From NCBI GenBank assembly GCA_011321985.1, contig DROB01000083.1, positions 1 through 5,140 of the forward strand: DNA of 5,140 nucleotides. Reading direction: 5' to 3'. Shown in pieces: positions 1 to 5,140 of this stretch. Numbering within the stretch: position 1 is the stretch's first letter; each line of letters opens with the position of its first letter. The position numbers were made by a program, and so were the translations under genes. The stretch is from Gammaproteobacteria bacterium (GTDB lineage Bacteria; Pseudomonadota; Gammaproteobacteria; SZUA-229). Under the pieces are notes generated by a model, which saw nothing but the letters and a program-made list of their open reading frames with translations, was not told where the DNA came from and did not search any database.

Positions 1-1
1 G

Positions 2-370
2 ACACTTGATCCCTGGTATTCAGCACCCACGATGGTGCCGATAGCCGGGATGATATTTGCCAATGCCATGAATAGCGTCAGTCTTGCTGCCGAGCGTCTG
101 AATGCTGAGATCAACCGGCAGGTTCCTTATGACGAGGCGAGGGTAATCGCATTTCAGTCTTCGCTGATTCCTGTCATTAACTCATTGTTTGCAGTGGGAC
201 TGGTCTCTTTACCGGGCATGATGACCGGTCAGATATTATCTGGTGTGTCACCCCTGATCGCGGTCCGCTATCAGATCATGGTGATGTGCATGGTATTCGG
301 TGCAGCGGGAATCGCTACCGCCTATTTTCTGGTGATGGCCAGACCGGTATTTCTGGACAGGTCACGTTAG
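2..370 (+). CDS. fetB: FetB/YbbM-family (UPF0014) ABC transporter permease, C-terminal part
   Basis: This is the C-terminal 122 residues of an inner-membrane permease; the reading frame is open to the left edge, so the gene begins outside the window and the ATG at 32 is an internal methionine. The family signature is clear: an M-[V]-P-I-A-G-M segment followed by a small-residue stretch, and later the diagnostic GLVSLPGMMTGQILSG block and a YQIMVM motif. Three hydrophobic stretches are visible (about visible residues 11-30, 58-80 and 91-112), consistent with the last membrane spans, ending in a short basic cytoplasmic tail (DRSR). In E. coli FetB works with the ATPase FetA and is implicated in iron export and peroxide resistance; that role is inferred here from family. 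A fetA partner should lie just to the left. The loop between the first two visible spans looks shorter than in E. coli FetB. The stop (368-370) overlaps the end of the opposing SDR gene. Confidence 0.88.
   Translation, partial: TLDPWYSAPTMVPIAGMIFANAMNSVSLAAERLNAEINRQVPYDEARVIAFQSSLIPVINSLFAVGLVSLPGMMTGQILSGVSPLIAVRYQIMVMCMVFGAAGIATAYFLVMARPVFLDRSR
367..370. other. 4-base tail-to-tail overlap of fetB and the SDR gene
   Basis: The bases TTAG serve both genes: TAG (368-370) ends the permease on the + strand, and TTA (367-369) read on the - strand gives the TAA that ends the SDR. There is no room for an intergenic terminator, and I see no GC-rich hairpin plus T-run near this junction on either strand. 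Confidence 0.9.
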
Positions 371-1089
371 CGGGTCTGCACTACGTCATCAAGATCGAGC
401 ACTTTGCCATGTGAGGCAGCACCTTTTTCGCTCAGCAGTAATGCCACACCTTTTGCGACTTCTTCGACTGTTGTCAAATTTGTCGGGTCTTCTGCAGGAA
501 AGGCGCGGGTGCGGAAATTCGTCCTGACATCACCGGGAATCAGGCCGCTGACGGTGATAGGAGAAGATTCCAGTTCGTCAGCCAGGATCGCCATGAAAGA
601 ACGCAAGCCGGCTTTCGATACACCATATGCCCCCCAGTAGGCGGTATCCTTATCATCGAGATTGAATACGATGGTGCTATGACTTGCCTTATTCAGTAGT
701 GGCAGGCAGGCCCGGGTCAGCATGAATGTCGCATTCAAGTTGATCTGCATGACCCGGTGCCAGAGTTTGATGTCGTATTGCTGAACAGGCGAAGAAGCCC
801 CTAGCCAGCCAGCATTATTGAACAGGCCATCCAGTTTGCCGAACTCTTTATCGATGGTCTCGCTCAGGGTGTCACAATCTTCGGGGGTTATCTTTTCGAA
901 ATCGAGAGGATAGATAATCGGCTCGGGGTAACCGGCATCGACGATCTCATCATATAATAGTTCAAGTTTAGCGACGGTTTTTCCGTGGATGATGACGGTT
1001 GCACCGTCTTTCGCGCATTCCAGTGCCGTAGCTCTGCCGATACCGTCGCTGGCACCGGTGATCAATAGGATTTTGTCAGTTAATTGCAT
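367..1089 (-). CDS. yciK: YciK-family short-chain dehydrogenase/reductase lacking the canonical catalytic serine
   Basis: A complete 240-residue classical SDR of normal family length, probably cytosolic. Visible motifs are the nucleotide-binding TGASDGIG (residues 11-18), NNAG (91-94), the active-site Asn117 in MQINLNATF, the YGVSK pair Tyr155/Lys159, and the PG of IPGDVRT (185-186). Absence of an acidic residue after the second strand and the basic HGK (35-37) suggest NADP(H). The overall pattern, including NATFMLT, WGAY and AFPxEDP, matches E. coli YciK, an oxidoreductase of unassigned substrate. The oddity is the stretch before Tyr155: where YciK has a TSSS-containing segment, this protein reads VFNLDDKDTAYWGAY, about three residues shorter and with no serine, so the catalytic Ser of the Asn-Ser-Tyr-Lys tetrad is missing. 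The start is fixed by an in-frame stop three codons upstream (1096-1098); no clear Shine-Dalgarno is seen. It is transcribed divergently from mnmC. The family is certain; the yciK orthology is likely but not proven. Confidence 0.85.
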   Translation of the reverse strand: MQLTDKILLITGASDGIGRATALECAKDGATVIIHGKTVAKLELLYDEIVDAGYPEPIIYPLDFEKITPEDCDTLSETIDKEFGKLDGLFNNAGWLGASSPVQQYDIKLWHRVMQINLNATFMLTRACLPLLNKASHSTIVFNLDDKDTAYWGAYGVSKAGLRSFMAILADELESSPITVSGLIPGDVRTNFRTRAFPAEDPTNLTTVEEVAKGVALLLSEKGAASHGKVLDLDDVVQTR

Positions 1090-1172
1090 ATTCTGTTAAT
1101 GGGGTTAAGATGATGTCTGTGAGATATACTAACAATGCGTATCTTTTAGTCCTGTTTCAGTAATGACTCGTC

Positions 1173-1186
1173 GTCAGTTGTCAGTT
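1173..1186 (+). repeat. Tandem 7-mer GTCAGTT x2
   Basis: Two perfect adjacent copies of GTCAGTT (1173-1179 and 1180-1186). The repeat overlaps the candidate -35 hexamer of the mnmC promoter. It may be a regulator half-site pair or chance; nothing in the sequence decides this. Confidence 0.5.
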
Positions 1187-1206
1187 TATCCGCCAATTTT
1201 TATCTA
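1178..1206 (+). promoter_or_regulatory. Candidate sigma70 promoter for mnmC (weak)
   Basis: TTGTCA (1178-1183) differs from the TTGACA consensus at one base and lies 17 bases upstream of TATCTA (1201-1206), which keeps the first three bases of TATAAT but not the conserved last T. Spacing is ideal and the position, about 40 bases before the mnmC ATG, is reasonable, but the -10 match is poor and the surrounding AT-rich DNA offers other possible -10 boxes. Confidence 0.3.
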
Positions 1207-1231
1207 CTAATTTTATTAGCCGCTAATTTTA
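1193..1231 (+). repeat. Three C(T/C)AATTTT boxes with an embedded inverted repeat
   Basis: Similar boxes start at 1193 (CCAATTTTT), 1207 (CTAATTTTA) and 1223 (CTAATTTTA), spaced 14 and 16 bases apart, immediately upstream of mnmC. The middle box is part of a small perfect inverted repeat, CTAAT-TTT-ATTAG (1207-1219). It could be an operator or simply AT-rich promoter DNA; the size is near what chance gives in such composition. Confidence 0.45.
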
Positions 1232-1248
1232 CCTTTTTCTGAGCAAGC

Positions 1249-3237
1249 ATGCAGTATTCAAATTTAATATGGCGTAACGGTCAGCCATATAATGAGATGT
1301 TCGACGATATTTACTGTTCGGCGGATCGGGATGAAGATATTTCGGGGGAGAACGAGTTTGATCATGTATTCTTCCGGAATAATGACCTGCCTCAGCGGTG
1401 GCAGGGTCGAGACAGCTTTGTTATCGCAGAGCTGGGTCTGGGGAGTGGGTTGAACTGTCTGTTGACCCTGCGGCAATGGTTGAAACATTGTGCAGCATGC
1501 GGCGAGGACAGGACACTGCATTATATCGCGATAGAGAAATACCCGTTATCGCCTCAGGCCATCACGGACCTGATATCCGGTTATCCTGAGCTGCAACAAC
1601 TCTGCGAGGAATTTGTAGAAAATTATCCACCTGCTGTAGCAACGACGCATACGCGTCATCTGTTCGATAATCGTGTGGTGATCCATTTCAGATTTCTGGA
1701 TGCCTGTGAAGCTCTGAGAGCGGAGAGCCTGAAGGTGGATGCCTGGTATTTCGATGGGTTTTCACCGGCTAAAAACGAGGCCATGTGGTCGCATGAGCTC
1801 TTTCTCCAGGTAGCCAGAAATTCACATGATGAGACTACCTGTAGTACCTATACCGCTGCTGGTTTTGTCAGACGGAGTCTGCAGGATGTCGGCTTTAAGA
1901 TGAGTAAGGTCAGAGGTTATGGAAAAAAACGTGAGATGTTAAAAGGCAGGTTCTGTGGGTTGCAGGAGGAGGGACTGAAGTATGGTGATAAGCCCTGGTT
2001 TAAAGCTGCGACAGGTGTGGCTGTTGATAAGGGGAGGATGACCGGTAAGCGTATCAGTGTGATCGGTGCCGGCATCGCAGGACTAAGTCTGGCGTATGCC
2101 ATGGTCAAACGTGGCTGGGATGTGACGATCATAGACAGGCATGGTGCGGTAGCGAAAGAAGCGTCAGCTAATCCGGCAGCCGTTGTCTATCCGCGTTTAT
2201 CGGCTGATAATGGTGTCGATACGAAATTCTATACCTCGGCTTTTTGTTATAGCGTATACATGTTAGCTGTCCTGCAGAAAAAATACTGGCAACAGTTCTG
2301 GTTTACGGGCGGCCTGTTGCAATCGATGGAAAGAGAAAAATTGTCCGCTATTATCGAAAAAAATCAGTTCAATGAAGATTATGTTTGTCTGGATGAACGA
2401 CAGCTTGTTGGATCCGGTTTGTCAGATTTTATGGATGGGGAAGAGTCCGAAGTCTTTGCTAATTACAGGAATGCTGGCGTGGTCCTGCCCGTTGTTTTAT
2501 GTACGGCTCTCAAAGAATTATGTGGTGAGAAGTTAAGCATGCTTCACTCTGATGTAAGTGAAGTTACGAATAACGATGACAGGTGGCAGTGTATGGATGG
2601 TGCCAGATTGATCGATGAGAGTGATGTCCTGGTGGTGGCGAACGGTACGGGCATAAACAGTATAGGTTTACAGTCGGTATTTCCCGTCGGAGGAGTACGT
2701 GGGCAGGTAGCCATATTAAAAGCCAGTGATAAGTCAAAAGAGATCTCTCAGACCATAAATAGTGGAAAATATATAACGCCAGCAATAGATGACCGGCATT
2801 ATACGGGTGCCACGTACGCTCGTAATAATACTTCACTGGAAGTCGATCCTGATGATACTGAAATGTTACTGAGGTCGGTGCAGCAACGCTTTCCTGATGT
2901 TTTTCATGCGGAGGATATCTCGGCCTCGTGGGTGGGTATCCGTTCCATGTCAGGAGACAGGGTGCCGATCGTAGGGGCGGTTCCTGATACCGCGTTCTTC
3001 AGTAAGGAATATGCGGATATCTGTCATGGAAGGGTAACAAAGTGCTACCCGGCGGCACGACACCTGGAAGGTTTGTATGTATCGGCAGCTCATGGTTCGC
3101 GTGGCTTTACCAGTAGTTTTCTATCGGCAGAGATCATCGCCGCCCAGATAAATAATGAACCACCGCCCGTCAGTAAAGATGTGCTGGATTATTTAAGTCC
3201 GTCCAGGTTTATTGTGAACCACCTTAAGCGAGGGTGA
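1249..3237 (+). CDS. mnmC: Bifunctional tRNA mnm5s2U34 biosynthesis protein MnmC (methyltransferase + FAD oxidoreductase)
   Basis: A complete 662-residue fused enzyme, close to the 668 residues of E. coli MnmC. It acts after MnmE-MnmG on wobble U34 of tRNAs: the C-terminal FAD domain removes the carboxymethyl group from cmnm5(s2)U to give nm5(s2)U, and the N-terminal SAM-dependent domain methylates that to mnm5(s2)U. Methyltransferase domain (about 1-250): SAM motif ELGLGSGLN (61-69), DGFSPAKN (169-176, Asp169 the likely catalytic residue), TYTAAGFVRR (200-209) and GYGKKREML (223-231). Oxidoreductase domain (about 268-662): dinucleotide fold GAGIAG (273-278) with acidic Asp296 ending the second strand, NPAAVVYPRLS (308-318), RGQVA (484-488), GATYAR (520-525), WVGIRSMSGDRVPIVG (561-576) and HGSRGF (615-620). 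The start is fixed by an in-frame TGA at 1240-1242 and fits the family N-terminus. The C-terminal LSPSR...LKRG tail matches the E. coli end, so the 45 bases shared with the opposing gene are genuine mnmC sequence. No inactivating change is seen. Confidence 0.97.
   Translation: MQYSNLIWRNGQPYNEMFDDIYCSADRDEDISGENEFDHVFFRNNDLPQRWQGRDSFVIAELGLGSGLNCLLTLRQWLKHCAACGEDRTLHYIAIEKYPLSPQAITDLISGYPELQQLCEEFVENYPPAVATTHTRHLFDNRVVIHFRFLDACEALRAESLKVDAWYFDGFSPAKNEAMWSHELFLQVARNSHDETTCSTYTAAGFVRRSLQDVGFKMSKVRGYGKKREMLKGRFCGLQEEGLKYGDKPWFKAATGVAVDKGRMTGKRISVIGAGIAGLSLAYAMVKRGWDVTIIDRHGAVAKEASANPAAVVYPRLSADNGVDTKFYTSAFCYSVYMLAVLQKKYWQQFWFTGGLLQSMEREKLSAIIEKNQFNEDYVCLDERQLVGSGLSDFMDGEESEVFANYRNAGVVLPVVLCTALKELCGEKLSMLHSDVSEVTNNDDRWQCMDGARLIDESDVLVVANGTGINSIGLQSVFPVGGVRGQVAILKASDKSKEISQTINSGKYITPAIDDRHYTGATYARNNTSLEVDPDDTEMLLRSVQQRFPDVFHAEDISASWVGIRSMSGDRVPIVGAVPDTAFFSKEYADICHGRVTKCYPAARHLEGLYVSAAHGSRGFTSSFLSAEIIAAQINNEPPPVSKDVLDYLSPSRFIVNHLKRG
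3193..3237. other. 45-base convergent overlap of mnmC and the GGDEF-EAL gene
   Basis: The last 14 codons plus stop of mnmC are antisense to the last 14 codons plus stop of the signalling gene. The mnmC reading (SPSRFIVNHLKRG) is conserved in family character, whereas the opposing reading (SLKVVHNKPGRT) lies past the end of the EAL domain and looks like an unconstrained tail. No intergenic terminator can exist between the genes. Confidence 0.9.
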
Positions 3238-5140
3238 TCCTTTATCGTCATTAAGCGGCAGTATCTGCTCGATGGGCTCGGGTTGTGCGATACCATAACC
3301 CTGTCCATAATCCACATTGATCTCTTTCAGTTTTTTGATGATCTGGTCATTTTCGACATATTCGGCGATGGTCTCGATCCCCATGACATGACCCACTTCG
3401 TTGATGGCGGCCACCATGGCATGATCGATAGTGTTATTCACCATGTCAGCGACGAAGCTGCCATCGATTTTAAGGTAATCGATAGACAGGTTTTTCAGGT
3501 ACTGGAATGAGGACAGACCACTGCCAAAATCATCCAGTGCAAATTTGAATCCGATAGCTTTAAGTTCTTTGATCAGTTTTTTGGCCTGTGTCAGGTTCTG
3601 GATCGCTGCGGTTTCTGTGATCTCAAAACACACTGAACGGGTATTGATATCAAATTCTGAAACCATATTTTTGATATCGCTGATTATGTCTTTATCGGTA
3701 AGGGTGTTGCCCGATAGATTGATGGAGAAGTGTGTATCATTTGTATCCTGTACTGAATACTGATTTATGAATGAGAAAGTTTCAAATATAACTTTTCTGT
3801 CGATGAGTGGCATCAGGTTGTAGCGTTCTGCTGCCGGGATAAAGGCATCAGGTGGTACTACCTGATTGTCTTCGTCTATCAGTCGGACGAGGACCTCCAC
3901 ATGGCTGTTTAGCGGTTTCTTGTATTTCAGTGAGACGATGGGTTGTGCGTACAGGCATAGACGGTTATTTTCGATGGCTTCAGTTATCCGTGTCGCCCAA
4001 TGGGTTTCTTTCTGGCGGCGGATTAATTCACTGTCCTGTTTCTCATAGATATAAACCTGGTTCCGACCCTGATCTTTAGCGGTATAACAGGCAAGATCGG
4101 CTTTCCTGATCTCTTCTGCCGCATTCTGACTGCTGCTGTTCAGCGGGTTCATGCCGATGCTGACACCCAGCTTGTAATCACAGCCTTCCCATTTGAATTG
4201 CATGTTGGATATCGCATTAACGATGCTATTTGTTACTTTTAGTGCACTCTGTTGTGAGCAGCTCTTCAATATCAGGCCAAACTCATCACCGCCAAGTCGG
4301 CCCAATATGTCGTCACCACGGATATGTGACTGGATCAATGAGGTTATCTGGATAAGACACTGATCCCCCGCACCGTGGCCGGCAGTATCGTTGATGAGTT
4401 TGAATCTATCCAGATCCAGGTAACAGAGGACATGGGTCTTGTCATTATTTATAGCGTCATAGACATGATCTGATAACTCGGTGTCGAAAGCATCCCTGTT
4501 CAGCAGGTCGGTCAGAGGGTCATGTGCCGCCTGGTGTTTTATCGTGCTTTCCAGATGACGGCGTTGCGTTTCATCATGGAAGACGATGACTACTCCTTCT
4601 GCCTGTCCGGAAGTGTTCAGGATGGGGGAGATAGAACTCTCGATGTCTTTTTTATTGCCGTTCTTGCTGACGAGACTGATCGCACTCTTGTTGATGATGA
4701 TGCCATCATCCAGGCATGACATGACGACATCATGGATGGCTTCCCCGGTATCGATGTCTTCGATCCTGAACACGTCCTGTACGGTTTTACTTTTGGCTTC
4801 TCTGAACGACCATGCGGTCAGTGATTCGGCGACGTGGTTCATGTACTCTATTTCGCCATTCACATTTGTCGTGATCACGGCATCACCGATAGAATGTAAT
4901 GTAACTTCGGCACGTTCACGCTCGGATCGCATGTCACTGACCAGTTGCATATTGATGATCGCCATCTGAACGCTCTGGCTGAACTGTGTGATCAACTGTT
5001 CGTCTATCTCATCAAATTCTTCATGTGATCGAAAAACGGTGATGGCTCCGTAAGGCTGATCATTTATGGTGACAGGAGTGAGCAGTGCTGCTTTTATATC
5101 CAGTTCTTCTGCCAGTTGTTTTTTCGCCCGTGGATCAGCA
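3193..5140 (-). CDS. GAF-PAS-GGDEF-EAL cyclic-di-GMP signalling protein, N-terminus beyond the right edge
   Basis: 648 residues are visible and the frame stays open to the right edge, so the gene is partial; the TTG at 4993-4995 that could pass for a start is internal to a GAF domain. Order in visible residues: GAF end (1-70, including LLTPVTIN and YGAITVFRSHEEF), a short charged linker, PAS (about 81-198, GDAVITT, NHVAESLTAW), GGDEF (about 203-366) and EAL (about 382-628), then a 20-residue tail. The cyclase half has an intact GGDEF (4279-4293), DLDRFKLIND, and an RGDD inhibitory site exactly five residues upstream. The phosphodiesterase half keeps the expected residues: EVLVR (an EAL variant with the catalytic Glu), Asn of NLSG, EITE, DDFGSG, Lys of KIDG, AEYVE, and the Gln of GQGYG. 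It therefore should be able to make and degrade c-di-GMP in response to signals sensed by GAF/PAS; net direction cannot be read from sequence. Membrane segments or other sensors may lie in the unseen N-terminus. Confidence 0.95.
   Translation of the reverse strand, partial: ADPRAKKQLAEELDIKAALLTPVTINDQPYGAITVFRSHEEFDEIDEQLITQFSQSVQMAIINMQLVSDMRSERERAEVTLHSIGDAVITTNVNGEIEYMNHVAESLTAWSFREAKSKTVQDVFRIEDIDTGEAIHDVVMSCLDDGIIINKSAISLVSKNGNKKDIESSISPILNTSGQAEGVVIVFHDETQRRHLESTIKHQAAHDPLTDLLNRDAFDTELSDHVYDAINNDKTHVLCYLDLDRFKLINDTAGHGAGDQCLIQITSLIQSHIRGDDILGRLGGDEFGLILKSCSQQSALKVTNSIVNAISNMQFKWEGCDYKLGVSIGMNPLNSSSQNAAEEIRKADLACYTAKDQGRNQVYIYEKQDSELIRRQKETHWATRITEAIENNRLCLYAQPIVSLKYKKPLNSHVEVLVRLIDEDNQVVPPDAFIPAAERYNLMPLIDRKVIFETFSFINQYSVQDTNDTHFSINLSGNTLTDKDIISDIKNMVSEFDINTRSVCFEITETAAIQNLTQAKKLIKELKAIGFKFALDDFGSGLSSFQYLKNLSIDYLKIDGSFVADMVNNTIDHAMVAAINEVGHVMGIETIAEYVENDQIIKKLKEINVDYGQGYGIAQPEPIEQILPLNDDKGSPSLKVVHNKPGRT

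Larger units (their letters stand above)
1090..1248. promoter_or_regulatory. Divergent intergenic region between the SDR gene and mnmC
   Basis: This 159-base gap separates two divergent start codons and must supply initiation signals for both. It is AT-rich toward mnmC and contains the repeats and promoter candidate listed separately. Neither gene has a strong Shine-Dalgarno: mnmC has only a GAG five bases upstream (1241-1243), and the SDR start is preceded by a T/C/A-rich stretch without a purine box. No convincing -35/-10 pair was found on the - strand. No ORF, RNA gene or stable hairpin was recognised in it. Confidence 0.6.

Noticed and set aside
404..640. 78-codon + strand ORF opposite the SDR C-terminal half
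   Set aside because: It is the antisense shadow of conserved SDR motifs and is rich in Ser/Ala as expected from such a shadow; no family is recognisable.
1102..1145. - strand promoter for the SDR gene (TTGTTA with a possible CATCTT, or TATATC)
   Set aside because: No -35/-10 pair matches well at 16-18 base spacing, so a specific site cannot be supported.
1125..1156. Possible hairpin AGATATAC...GTATCT in the divergent region
   Set aside because: The arms pair imperfectly over only 4-5 bases with a bulge, AT-rich, and there is no T-run; it is too weak to call a terminator or operator.
2564..2836. 90-codon - strand ORF inside mnmC
   Set aside because: It lies entirely antisense to the FAD oxidoreductase domain; the His/Tyr-rich, hydrophobic composition looks like a frame artefact.
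4586..4969. 127-codon + strand ORF opposite the PAS region
   Set aside because: It is antisense to a well-supported PAS domain, its protein is a low-complexity shadow with no recognisable motif, and no ribosome binding site was seen.
1..5140. Mobile element, defence system or CRISPR array
   Set aside because: No transposase, integrase, long terminal inverted repeat, regularly spaced direct repeat or defence-type domain was seen; all coding space is taken by four recognisable chromosomal families.

Overview
The window looks like a compact stretch of a gammaproteobacterial chromosome. The main evidence is the fused two-domain MnmC, an arrangement typical of Gammaproteobacteria, together with a YciK-type short-chain dehydrogenase and a FetB-type permease. 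Base composition looks moderate and even by eye. I see no integrase, transposase, tRNA, CRISPR array or phage gene. Genus cannot be assigned from the sequence alone.

Layout, left to right. (1) The C-terminal part of a FetB/YbbM-family membrane permease on the + strand, cut by the left edge (2-370). (2) A YciK-family SDR oxidoreductase on the - strand (367-1089), meeting the permease tail to tail with a 4-base overlap. (3) A 159-base divergent intergenic region (1090-1248), the only real non-coding DNA here, holding a tandem 7-mer, three AT-rich boxes and a weak sigma70-like promoter candidate toward mnmC. (4) A complete mnmC on the + strand (1249-3237). (5) A large GAF-PAS-GGDEF-EAL signalling protein on the - strand (3193 to beyond the right edge), whose C-terminal tail overlaps the 3' end of mnmC by 45 bases, antisense.

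The genes serve unrelated functions: metal export, an unassigned oxidoreductase, tRNA wobble-uridine modification and cyclic-di-GMP turnover. The alternating orientation means none of the neighbours shown forms an operon with another. The permease and the signalling gene may each belong to operons outside the window; FetB normally pairs with the ATPase FetA, expected to the left.

The points most worth a second look are the missing catalytic serine in the SDR, the 45-base convergent overlap at mnmC, and the apparently complete catalytic and feedback residues of the GGDEF-EAL protein. I do not see a novel multi-gene system; this is mostly ordinary core-genome sequence.
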